Positions 1 to 5,765 of a stretch of 5,765 nt of DNA are shown here, piece by piece (within the stretch, counting starts at the first letter, position 1; each line of letters starts with the position of its first letter). The stretch comes from Flavobacteriales bacterium. GTDB lineage: Bacteria > Bacteroidota > Bacteroidia > Flavobacteriales > Flavobacteriaceae. Below the pieces are notes generated by a model that saw only the letters and a program-made list of their open reading frames with translations, did not search any database and was not told the origin of the DNA. A program made the translations under genes and the position numbers. The stretch is from NCBI GenBank assembly GCA_002705485.1, contig PAGT01000057.1, forward strand, positions 16,413-22,177, in the 5' to 3' direction.

Positions 1-417
1 GAGCTTGGAATCTATCCTGCTGTTGATCCTTTAGATTCAACTTCAAGAATTCTTACACCAGAAATATTGGGTGATGATCATTATAATTGTGCTCAAAGAG
101 TAAAAGAGTTGTTACAGAAATATAAAGAGTTACAAGACATAATTGCAATTTTAGGTATGGAAGAACTTTCTGAGGATGATAAACTTTCCGTTTACAGAGC
201 AAGAAAAGTTCAAAGATTTTTATCCCAACCTTTTCATGTAGCAGAGCAATTTACAGGAATTCCAGGTGTTTTAGTTGATATAAAAGATACAATAAAAGGT
301 TTTAATATGATTATGGATGGTGAGTTAGATCACCTTCCCGAGGCAGCATTCAATTTAAAAGGGACAATTGAAGACGCAATTGAGGCTGGTGAAAAAATGC
401 TTGCTGAGGCTCAATAA
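1..417 (+). CDS. atpD: F1 ATP synthase subunit beta, C-terminal part (5' end outside window)
   Basis: This is the last 138 residues of the catalytic beta subunit of F1, which carries the ATP-synthesising sites in the membrane-bound F1Fo complex. The frame is open from base 1 and starts with the conserved ELGIYPAVDPLDSTSR segment, so the gene enters from the left edge. The Walker A and B motifs lie upstream, outside the window. The DELSEED-loop equivalent, here EELSEDD, is at fragment residues 54-60 (bases 160-180), followed by the conserved KLSVYRARKVQRFLSQPF stretch and the C-terminal helical domain, ending in EKMLAEAQ. This loop contacts the gamma subunit during rotary coupling. The TAA stop is followed three bases later by atpC, so the two are surely one operon. 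Conservation is high enough that no other family fits. A TTG codon at 67 is internal to the gene, not its start. Confidence 0.98.
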   Translation, partial: ELGIYPAVDPLDSTSRILTPEILGDDHYNCAQRVKELLQKYKELQDIIAILGMEELSEDDKLSVYRARKVQRFLSQPFHVAEQFTGIPGVLVDIKDTIKGFNMIMDGELDHLPEAAFNLKGTIEDAIEAGEKMLAEAQ

Positions 418-420
418 ATT

Positions 421-699
421 ATGTTACTAGAAATTATAAGTCCTGAAAAAACCTTGTTTGGAGCTGAAGTAGAATCCGTATCTGTTCCTGGAAGCGACGG
501 GTCATTTCAAATGCTAAATAATCATGCTCCTATTGTTTCTACACTTGCAAATGGAATCGTTAAGATTAAGGGAAACGTAAAAATTCCAAAAGGAATGGAT
601 GATATTTTTTCCAAAATTAATTCTAACGAAATACATCTTAAAATTAGTTCTGGTGTAGTTGAAATGAAACAAAACAAAATCATTATACTTACTGATTAA
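421..699 (+). CDS. atpC: F1 ATP synthase subunit epsilon, short form
   Basis: The epsilon subunit sits on the central stalk with gamma and couples F1 to the Fo ring. The 92-residue product begins MLLEIISPEKTLFGAEVESVSVPGSDGSF and has the conserved NNHAPIVSTLANGIVKIK stretch (about residues 38-55), both typical of the N-terminal beta-sandwich. It ends with SGVVEMKQNKIIILTD, the last strands of that sandwich. The C-terminal two-helix domain that inhibits ATP hydrolysis in Escherichia coli epsilon (about 139 residues) is absent. From general knowledge, short epsilon subunits are normal in Flavobacteria, so this looks like a lineage trait and not a truncation; no frameshift or remnant of the missing domain is visible, since the stop is followed by a promoter-like element and the next gene. 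The ATG lies three bases after the atpD stop, consistent with co-translation. No other atp gene follows. Confidence 0.95.
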   Translation: MLLEIISPEKTLFGAEVESVSVPGSDGSFQMLNNHAPIVSTLANGIVKIKGNVKIPKGMDDIFSKINSNEIHLKISSGVVEMKQNKIIILTD

Positions 700-719
700 G
701 TTCTAGTTTTATAATTTTG
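692..719 (+). promoter_or_regulatory. Putative Bacteroidota-type promoter for the TonB-dependent receptor
   Basis: Bases 712-719 read TAATTTTG, an exact match to the Bacteroidota -7 consensus TAnnTTTG. Seventeen bases upstream, CTG at 692-694 is one mismatch from the -33 TTG element, and the spacing is in the expected range. The -33 side overlaps the end of atpC. Transcription would start at about 724-727, leaving a leader of only some 10-13 bases before the ATG at 737. This is prediction from consensus only; in such AT-rich DNA the -7 match alone could occur by chance, but its position in a 37-base gap is right. Confidence 0.45.
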
Positions 720-736
720 TGATTATATTGAATTAG

Positions 737-2548
737 ATGAAAAAAAATTTATCAATATTATTACTAATCACATTCTACTCTATATATCCTCAAGACATAT
801 CAAATAATCAAAATTTAGATGAAGTAATAATATCTTCTACAAAACTAGACATTCCTTTTTCTAGAAATTTTAGAACCGTCAAGATAATTAGCTCAGAATA
901 TATTAAGAATAGTCCTTCAACAAATGTTTTAGATTTATTGCAAGAAGTCACAGGAATTGATATAAGAAGAAGAGGAGTAGGTGGAATACAGGGAGATTTA
1001 TATATAAGGGGAGGTGGGTTTGATCAAACCTTATTATTAATTGATGGTATGAAAATGGATGATGTACAAACTGGTCATCACACATTAAACATGATTATTC
1101 CACTTTTTTTAATTGATCGAATTGAAATAATAAAAGGACCTGCTGCAAGAATTTTTGGTCAAAATGCATTCAATGGAGCTATTAATATTATAACAAAAGA
1201 AACTAAATGGGAGCCAAGAAATGCTACCCTACAATTAAATGAGTTGTCTTTTGGATCTTACAGTCAAAAAAATCTATCAATTACATCTAAAATTAGTGGA
1301 GAAAAAGTAAAATCCATTTTAAGTTTCTCTAATAATAATTCTAAAGGTTACAGACACAACACTGATTATAATAAAACGAACTATTTTATTAAAACAACAT
1401 TTAAAAACGGGGATCAACCAATTCATTTGATTACTTCATTCACCGAGAATAAATTTGGTGCTAATGGATTTTATGCAAGCCCATCTGCAACTGAGCAGTA
1501 TGAGGAGACACAAGCTAGTTTAGTTGGTTTGTCTACAGCCTTCAAGTCTAGTAAACTTGTTTTGAAACCTAAATTTTATTGGAGAAGAGGGCAAGATGAA
1601 TATATATATATTAGAGACAATCCATCTGTATATAGAAACCTTCACAAAACAAATAAGTTTTCTGCAGAGCTCAGTGGTTCTTATTTTTCAAACTCTGGTG
1701 TAACCGGATTTGGATTGGATTTTTCAATGTATAATGTTTCAAGTAATAACCTGGGTGATCATAAGAGAGAAACATTAAATTTCTTTTTAGATCATGAGTT
1801 CAAATTATTTAACGACATATTAGTACTTTCCCCAGGTATTTCCGTAAGCTATTTTAGTGATATGTCTTGGCATTCATTTCCTGGACTTGACATAGGAATT
1901 GATTTTATATCAAATTTCAAAATTTATGGAAATATTGGTAAAACCTATAGAATCCCTACGTATACGGACCTTTATTATAGTGATAAAACAACATTGGGTA
2001 ACGAAAACTTATTGCCGGAATCAGCCATCTCCAACGAACTTGGTTTAAAATACAATAAATCTAATATGAGTTTATCATTTGCTTTTTTCCAGAGAAATGC
2101 AAAAAATATTATTGATTATGTGAAAGAAAATGAGGATGATTTGTGGAATGCACAAAATATAGGATCATTGAAAACCAAAGGATTTGAGCTTGATCTCAAA
2201 TATCTATTTAAAAATAAAAACCACTTGAGTTTTGGATATACAAATCTTGAAGATGATAATTATATTTCCAATATTAATTTTTCTAGATACTCAATTAACT
2301 CTTTAAAACACCATGTTACTACAAATTTGAACTTGAATTATTTAAAGCATTTAAACCATACGTTTATATTGAAATATTCTGAAAGGTCTGACAATTCCAA
2401 TTACACTATTTTAGACTCTAAAATCATGTATAAGAAAGGCTTATTCATTTATATCAATAATATTTTTGATGAGGTTTATTCAGAAACAAATTTGGTTCCT
2501 ATGCCTGGAAGAAATATATTAATTGGATTTAGTGTTGTCATAGACTAA
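737..2548 (+). CDS. TonB-dependent outer-membrane receptor (BtuB/siderophore-receptor-like)
   Basis: This 603-residue protein is a gated outer-membrane beta-barrel that would import a scarce nutrient using energy passed on by TonB-ExbBD. Residues 1-19 form a Sec signal peptide (MKKN, then a hydrophobic LSILLLITFYSIY core) probably cleaved near PQ-D20. A TonB-box-like DEVIISSTK is at 28-36. The plug domain spans about 40-155, with LLQEVTGIDIRRRG, LYIRGGGFDQTLLLIDG (88-104) and IDRIEIIKGPAARIFG (126-141). The rest is barrel, with alternating strands, a FGANGFYASP segment, and the late NIFDEVY and VPMPGRN signatures shared by many ferric-complex and cobalamin receptors. It lacks the N-terminal carboxypeptidase-D-like domain of SusC-type receptors and no SusD gene is adjacent, so glycan uptake is less likely. 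The substrate (iron chelate, cobalamin or other) cannot be decided. The 3' end overlaps the convergent amidohydrolase gene by 30 bases. The final residues are FSVVID, without the usual terminal aromatic. Confidence 0.9.
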   Translation: MKKNLSILLLITFYSIYPQDISNNQNLDEVIISSTKLDIPFSRNFRTVKIISSEYIKNSPSTNVLDLLQEVTGIDIRRRGVGGIQGDLYIRGGGFDQTLLLIDGMKMDDVQTGHHTLNMIIPLFLIDRIEIIKGPAARIFGQNAFNGAINIITKETKWEPRNATLQLNELSFGSYSQKNLSITSKISGEKVKSILSFSNNNSKGYRHNTDYNKTNYFIKTTFKNGDQPIHLITSFTENKFGANGFYASPSATEQYEETQASLVGLSTAFKSSKLVLKPKFYWRRGQDEYIYIRDNPSVYRNLHKTNKFSAELSGSYFSNSGVTGFGLDFSMYNVSSNNLGDHKRETLNFFLDHEFKLFNDILVLSPGISVSYFSDMSWHSFPGLDIGIDFISNFKIYGNIGKTYRIPTYTDLYYSDKTTLGNENLLPESAISNELGLKYNKSNMSLSFAFFQRNAKNIIDYVKENEDDLWNAQNIGSLKTKGFELDLKYLFKNKNHLSFGYTNLEDDNYISNINFSRYSINSLKHHVTTNLNLNYLKHLNHTFILKYSERSDNSNYTILDSKIMYKKGLFIYINNIFDEVYSETNLVPMPGRNILIGFSVVID

Positions 2549-4153
2549 TTCACCAGAGATATAAGTTTGATGAACATTTGTGTAAGGTGTGTCTTCCAAA
2601 TCCACTTCCATTATATCTCTATCAATGACCACAAAATCAGCAAACTTATCTGTTTCTATAGAACCTTTCTCTTTTTCTTCAAAATTTAAATAAGCAGCCC
2701 AGATTGTCATACCCTTTAATGTTTCTTTTCTCGATAGTGCATTTTGATTTTGAAAACCTCCGTCTGGATAACCTTTTAAATCTTTTCTGCTTGTTGCAGC
2801 ATAAAAAGTATGAAATGGGTTCACATTTTCAACAGGAAAATCTGTTCCTAGTCCGATAACTTTAGATTTGTCTAGGAGCATTTTGTAAGGATAAGCTCCT
2901 TTAATTCTTTTTTTTCCAATTCGGTCTTCAGCCCAATACATGTCACTTGTTGCATGAGTAGGTTGAACAGAGGGTAAGATTTTATTGTCATATCCGTTAA
3001 TATCATTTAAATCAACAATTTGTGAGTGTTCTATTCTCCATCTCGGATCTTTTTTTTCTATCAAAACCTCTTTGTAAGCATCAATTAATATTTTTATTGT
3101 TGAATCACCAATAGCATGTGTATTCATTTGAAAATCAGCATTAGCTAATTTTTTTGCCAACTCTATAATTTTATCAGGACCAGTAACTAATTTTCCGTAA
3201 TTATGTATATCGTCACTGTAGGGTTCCTTCAATGTGGCTCCTCTTGAACCAAGAGCTCCATCTCCGTAAACTTTAACAGATCTCACATTCAAATGATCAG
3301 TTTTAAGATGTCCTTTATCAAGAAAATAATTTACACTTTCGGAATCATTACTTATCATTCCATAGATTCGAATTTTAAGATCATTTGATTGGTTTAGGCT
3401 ATCTATTAACAATAAAATATTTTTAGATAATCCTGCGTCATCTATCGTTGTTAAACCATTTTGTAAACAAATTTTTTGAGCATCTAATAGAGACTTAATT
3501 TGGTCAGCTGTTGAGGGTTTAGGAAGAACTTTATCAACCAACCTCATCGGTCCATCAATAAGAACTCCTGTCAACTCCCCATTTTTTTTAACTATAGACC
3601 CCGTCTCAGATTCTGTTTTGTAATCAATGTTTGCAAGATCTAAAACTACTTGATTTACCAAATAAGCGTGCCCATCAATTCTTTCTAGAACAACAGGGAT
3701 ATTTGGAAAAAGATCATCAATTTTTTTTTTTGTTGGAAACTCTTTATTTGTCCAGTCATTTTGGTCCCATCCGCTTCCTTTTATTATTGACTTACCATTT
3801 CTGTTTGCTACTAATCTTTCTATAATTTCATCAAATGAATTTGTGCCAACAAGATCAATTAGTTGTTGCTTTTGTCCCAGACCATAAAAATGACAATGAG
3901 CATCTATTAATCCTGGAAGTACAACCTTTCCATTTAAATTTAGGATATTTTTTGAGTAATATTTTTCGATAATTTCATCACCACCAACATCAAAAAATTT
4001 ACCGTTTTTAACTGCAAAGGAGCTAGCAACTCCAAAGTTTTCATTAACTGTATACACTTTAGCATTGTAAACTATCATATCAACATTTTTTTGACATGAA
4101 AAAATGAATAAAGCGGAACCAAAGTATATTAAAAGATTTAGCTTAAATTTCAT
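2519..4153 (-). CDS. Lipoprotein amidohydrolase, YtcJ / amidohydrolase-3 family
   Basis: A metal-dependent hydrolase of the amidohydrolase superfamily, closest in layout to YtcJ and N-substituted formamide deformylase; the true substrate is unknown. From the start at 4153 (544 residues), MKFKLNLLIYFGSALFIFSC is a lipoprotein signal peptide with Cys20 as the lipidated residue, placing the enzyme at the cell envelope. Then come a small beta domain with VYNAKVYTVNENF, the metal-binding HCH (H86, H88) in LPGLIDAHCHF, GWDQNDW, RIDGHAYLVN, VKVYGDGALGSRGA (K294), THAIGD (H346), RIEHSQIV (H376) and GLGTDFPVE (D438). All key motifs are intact, so it is probably active. In-frame ATGs at 4165 and 4177 would add 4 or 8 residues. 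I chose 4153 because it gives a compact signal peptide, an A-rich upstream stretch and the smallest overlap with recX (11 bases). Its 3' end overlaps the receptor gene. An A11 run in the sense strand encodes Lys142-144. Confidence 0.88.
   Translation of the reverse strand: MKFKLNLLIYFGSALFIFSCQKNVDMIVYNAKVYTVNENFGVASSFAVKNGKFFDVGGDEIIEKYYSKNILNLNGKVVLPGLIDAHCHFYGLGQKQQLIDLVGTNSFDEIIERLVANRNGKSIIKGSGWDQNDWTNKEFPTKKKIDDLFPNIPVVLERIDGHAYLVNQVVLDLANIDYKTESETGSIVKKNGELTGVLIDGPMRLVDKVLPKPSTADQIKSLLDAQKICLQNGLTTIDDAGLSKNILLLIDSLNQSNDLKIRIYGMISNDSESVNYFLDKGHLKTDHLNVRSVKVYGDGALGSRGATLKEPYSDDIHNYGKLVTGPDKIIELAKKLANADFQMNTHAIGDSTIKILIDAYKEVLIEKKDPRWRIEHSQIVDLNDINGYDNKILPSVQPTHATSDMYWAEDRIGKKRIKGAYPYKMLLDKSKVIGLGTDFPVENVNPFHTFYAATSRKDLKGYPDGGFQNQNALSRKETLKGMTIWAAYLNFEEKEKGSIETDKFADFVVIDRDIMEVDLEDTPYTNVHQTYISGELVYDNTKSN
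3721..3731. repeat. Homopolymer tract T11 (A11 in the sense strand of the amidohydrolase)
   Basis: Eleven consecutive T on the plus strand lie inside the amidohydrolase gene and encode three lysines and parts of the flanking codons (Thr141 and Ile145). This is the longest single-base run in the window. Runs of this length are prone to polymerase slippage, so it is a possible site of replication or transcription frameshifting and also of sequencing error. The frame is intact as given. Shorter T8-T9 runs occur at 2908-2915, 3050-3057, 3582-3589 and 4281-4289. Confidence 0.9.
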
Positions 4154-4607
4154 TGATCTTTTCATAAATGAGTGCACTTTCCCAACCCCGATAGTTAAGA
4201 TATTGAAACATTTTTTGTTTTATTAATCTTTTTGGAGAACTTTTCAAAGATGATAATTTTTTGTAAAAAATTTCATTAAGTTTTTTTTTATATTCGAGTT
4301 CATTGATTTCCTCTAAACCTGATTTAATATTTTGAGTTGATACATTTCTTTTCCTTAATTCATTTTTAATCCTAATTTTCCCCCAGCTTTTTATATTGAA
4401 TTTACTCCTTGAATACAGTTTTGAAAACCGAGACTCGTTAAGGTAATTTTGAGTTATTAAGTTTGTTAAAATATCATTGATGTGGTTTTCATTTAAAGTG
4501 TATTCTTTTAATTTCATGTATACATCTTTGTGACACCTCTCTTGATAAGAGCAGTAAATTTGAATCTTACATTCAATTTCATTTTTAGTCAAATCTTTCT
4601 TATTCAC
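4143..4607 (-). CDS. recX: Regulatory protein RecX
   Basis: RecX binds RecA filaments and modulates recombination and the SOS response in the cytoplasm. The 154-residue product has the helical, Lys/Arg-rich make-up and length of the family (E. coli RecX is 166 residues). It shows YCSYQERCHKDVYMKL at residues 18-33, then INDILTNLITQNYLNESRFSKLYSRSKF and KSWGKIRIKNELRKRNVS, which match the tandem three-helix repeats, with the R-F-x-x-x-Y and W-G-x-x-x-I positions in place. The final repeat is in the YLNYRGWESALIYEKI region. The start is GTG at 4607: the frame has a stop at 4626-4628 upstream with no ATG between, and the first internal ATG (Met31) would remove the conserved YQERCH segment. The gene lies 23 bases beyond the terminator of the ribonuclease gene, and its TAA overlaps the amidohydrolase start (ATGAAATTTAA), suggesting a two-gene transcript. 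recA is not in the window. Confidence 0.88.
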   Translation of the reverse strand: MNKKDLTKNEIECKIQIYCSYQERCHKDVYMKLKEYTLNENHINDILTNLITQNYLNESRFSKLYSRSKFNIKSWGKIRIKNELRKRNVSTQNIKSGLEEINELEYKKKLNEIFYKKLSSLKSSPKRLIKQKMFQYLNYRGWESALIYEKINEI

Positions 4608-4630
4608 ACTTTTAAAATAAACAATTTATA

Positions 4631-4659
4631 AAAAAAAAGGCGACCAATGGTCGCCTTTT
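4631..4659 (-). terminator. Rho-independent terminator of the RNase E/G gene
   Basis: A perfect 7-bp GC-rich inverted repeat, GGCGACC at 4639-4645 and GGTCGCC at 4649-4655 with a 3-base loop, can be extended by four A-T pairs on the outside. Read on the minus strand it begins a few bases after the TAG stop of the ribonuclease gene and ends in eight U (4638-4631), a textbook intrinsic terminator. On the plus strand only four T follow the stem and there is no plus-strand gene upstream, so the minus direction is the functional one. Confidence 0.93.
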
Positions 4660-4661
4660 AT

Positions 4662-5765
4662 CTAAACATTAATGATTTTACCTTCTCCGTCGAAGAATCT
4701 AAAATGTAAATAGGTGTAAGCATCTCGTGGGATTACCTTGATCCATTTTTTGTGTTCAAAATACCATTTCGATCTCAATGATGGAAATCCGCCTTTTACA
4801 TACGCAGCAACAAAAGGGTGCAAATGCAAAACGAGTTTTTTGTTTTCATATTTTTTGTTATTTAAGATTTTTTCAAGTTTGTCGTTTATTTTGTCAATAA
4901 GAACAATGGGAGCTTCAACCGATCCATTTGTATTAGGATTCAATTCTTTTGTTTTTATATCAATTTCTGATCTAACCCTTTGTCTTGTCATTTGTATGAG
5001 TCCAATTTTACTTGGAGGTAAGACCTTGTGTTTTGCCCGATCCGTTTCCATTTCTTTTTTAAAATGTTCAAACAAATTTTTTCTATTTTCAGGGCTTGTC
5101 ATATCAATGAAATCAATTACAATAATTCCACCCATGTCTCTTAAACGCAATTGTCTAGCAATTTCAGTTGCTGCAATTAAGTTAACTTCAAAAGCTGTTT
5201 CTTCTTGATTCTTGGCTTTTGCTGATCTATTTCCACTGTTTACATCAATAACGTGTAGAGCTTCTGTATGTTCAATTATCAAATAAGCACCCTTGCTCAT
5301 TGTAACTGTTTTTCCAAAAGCTGTTTTTATTTGACGTTCAATTTTATAATGTTCAAAAATTGGAACATCGGATCGATATAGTTTAAGGATTGACTGCTTT
5401 TTAGGTGCAATCTGGCTTATGTAATCTTTTATTTCAGAGTACATAGATTTTTGATTGACATAAATACCCGTAAAAGAGTCATTGAAAATATCTCTCAAAA
5501 TTGAAGACGATCGATTTAGCTCAGTTTGTACCTTGGATGGCATATTTGCTCCGTTTATCCTTTTACAAAGCTCAATCCAAGACTTGTATAAAGTCTTGAG
5601 ATCTTTATCAAGCTCAGCAACTTTTTTATCTTTAGCTACAGTCCTAACAATTACACCAAAGCCTTTGGGTCTTATACTTTGAACTAATTTTTTTAATCGA
5701 CTTTTTTCTTCTCTACTTTCAATTTTTTGAGAAATGGAAATCCTATTTGAGAAAGGAACCAGAAC
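4662..5765 (-). CDS. rng: RNase E/G family endoribonuclease, C-terminal part (5' end outside window)
   Basis: A single-strand-specific endoribonuclease that processes rRNA and decays mRNA in the cytoplasm. The frame is open to the right edge, so 367 residues are present and the N-terminal S1 domain is outside; an internal ATG at 5543 is not the start. Fragment residues 1-45 match the family (VLVPFSNRISISQKI, then RLKKL and PKGFGVIVRT). The Mg-binding aspartates align with those of E. coli RNase E: Asp174 in HVIDVNSG (5244-5246) and Asp218 in IVIDFIDM (5112-5114), with EETAFEVNLIAATEIARQLRLRDMGG between them. GLIQMTRQRVR follows. The CPxC zinc-link that normally comes next is missing: the place reads KTKELNPNTNGSVEAP and the only Cys in the fragment is far away. 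The end, LHLHPFVAAYVKGGFPSLR to FFDGEGKIINV, lacks any long RNase E-type scaffold tail, so RNase G is the better name. Confidence 0.93.
   Translation of the reverse strand, partial: VLVPFSNRISISQKIESREEKSRLKKLVQSIRPKGFGVIVRTVAKDKKVAELDKDLKTLYKSWIELCKRINGANMPSKVQTELNRSSSILRDIFNDSFTGIYVNQKSMYSEIKDYISQIAPKKQSILKLYRSDVPIFEHYKIERQIKTAFGKTVTMSKGAYLIIEHTEALHVIDVNSGNRSAKAKNQEETAFEVNLIAATEIARQLRLRDMGGIIVIDFIDMTSPENRKNLFEHFKKEMETDRAKHKVLPPSKIGLIQMTRQRVRSEIDIKTKELNPNTNGSVEAPIVLIDKINDKLEKILNNKKYENKKLVLHLHPFVAAYVKGGFPSLRSKWYFEHKKWIKVIPRDAYTYLHFRFFDGEGKIINV

Noticed and set aside
67..417. Stand-alone 116-residue gene starting with TTG
   Set aside because: The same frame is open and conserved back to base 1 as ATP synthase beta, so this is the end of atpD and not a separate gene.
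1599..1611. TA dinucleotide run in the receptor gene
   Set aside because: Only about six units; it encodes an ordinary Tyr-Ile-Tyr-Ile barrel strand and needs no other explanation in AT-rich DNA.
2555..2620. 10-base inverted repeat AGAGATATAA / TTATATCTCT just past the receptor stop, possible plus-strand terminator
   Set aside because: The arms are AT-rich and 47 bases apart, no T-run follows, and it lies in amidohydrolase coding sequence; chance is a sufficient explanation.
3631..3825. 64-codon plus-strand frame inside the amidohydrolase gene
   Set aside because: Antisense shadow; its Phe/Leu-rich product simply mirrors Lys/Glu/Asn-rich codons, including the A11 run.
4608..4648. Possible recX promoter on the minus strand (ATAAATTG with an upstream TTG inside the terminator stem-loop)
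   Set aside because: It does not match TAnnTTTG, the spacing is short at about 14 bases, and the region is low-complexity A/T. recX may instead depend on leaky read-through or an unrecognised promoter.
4738..5208. 156-codon open frame on the plus strand inside the ribonuclease gene
   Set aside because: It is fully antisense to a highly conserved coding sequence, resembles no family I recognise, and is explained by codon usage of the real gene.
5482..5682. 66-codon plus-strand frame over the ribonuclease gene
   Set aside because: Antisense to conserved RNase E/G sequence, with no independent start context or recognisable family.

Overview
The window is AT-rich chromosomal DNA from a member of the Bacteroidota, most likely a marine-type Flavobacteriia. 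Several features point that way: an F1 epsilon subunit of only 92 residues directly after atpD, a TonB-dependent receptor without Shine-Dalgarno signals, a TAnnTTTG promoter-like element, a lipoprotein signal ending in Ser-Cys, a RecX with a YCxYQERCH motif, and an RNase E/G protein without the usual zinc-link cysteines. Genes are packed tightly, with gaps of 3, 37 and 54 bases and two overlaps, which suggests a compact genome. There is no intergenic stretch over 60 bases.

Plus strand, left half: the 3' end of atpD (1-417), then atpC (421-699), then a complete 603-residue TonB-dependent outer-membrane receptor (737-2548). A Bacteroidota-type promoter element sits in the short gap between atpC and the receptor. 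No further ATP synthase genes follow atpC.

Minus strand, right half, read from right to left: an RNase E/G family ribonuclease that enters from the right edge without its N-terminus (4662-5765), a strong intrinsic terminator (4631-4659), recX (4143-4607, GTG start), and a lipoprotein amidohydrolase of the YtcJ/amidohydrolase-3 type (2519-4153). The amidohydrolase start overlaps the end of recX, so these two are probably translated from one message.

The two halves converge: the last 30 bases of the receptor gene and of the amidohydrolase gene are the same DNA read on opposite strands. The functions are mainly housekeeping (ATP synthesis, RNA processing, control of RecA) plus two envelope proteins, a receptor and a lipoprotein enzyme, whose substrates cannot be read from the sequence. 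I see no mobile element, CRISPR array, RNA gene or defence or biosynthetic system, and nothing I would call a previously undescribed system. The findings below are modest architectural and sequence oddities.
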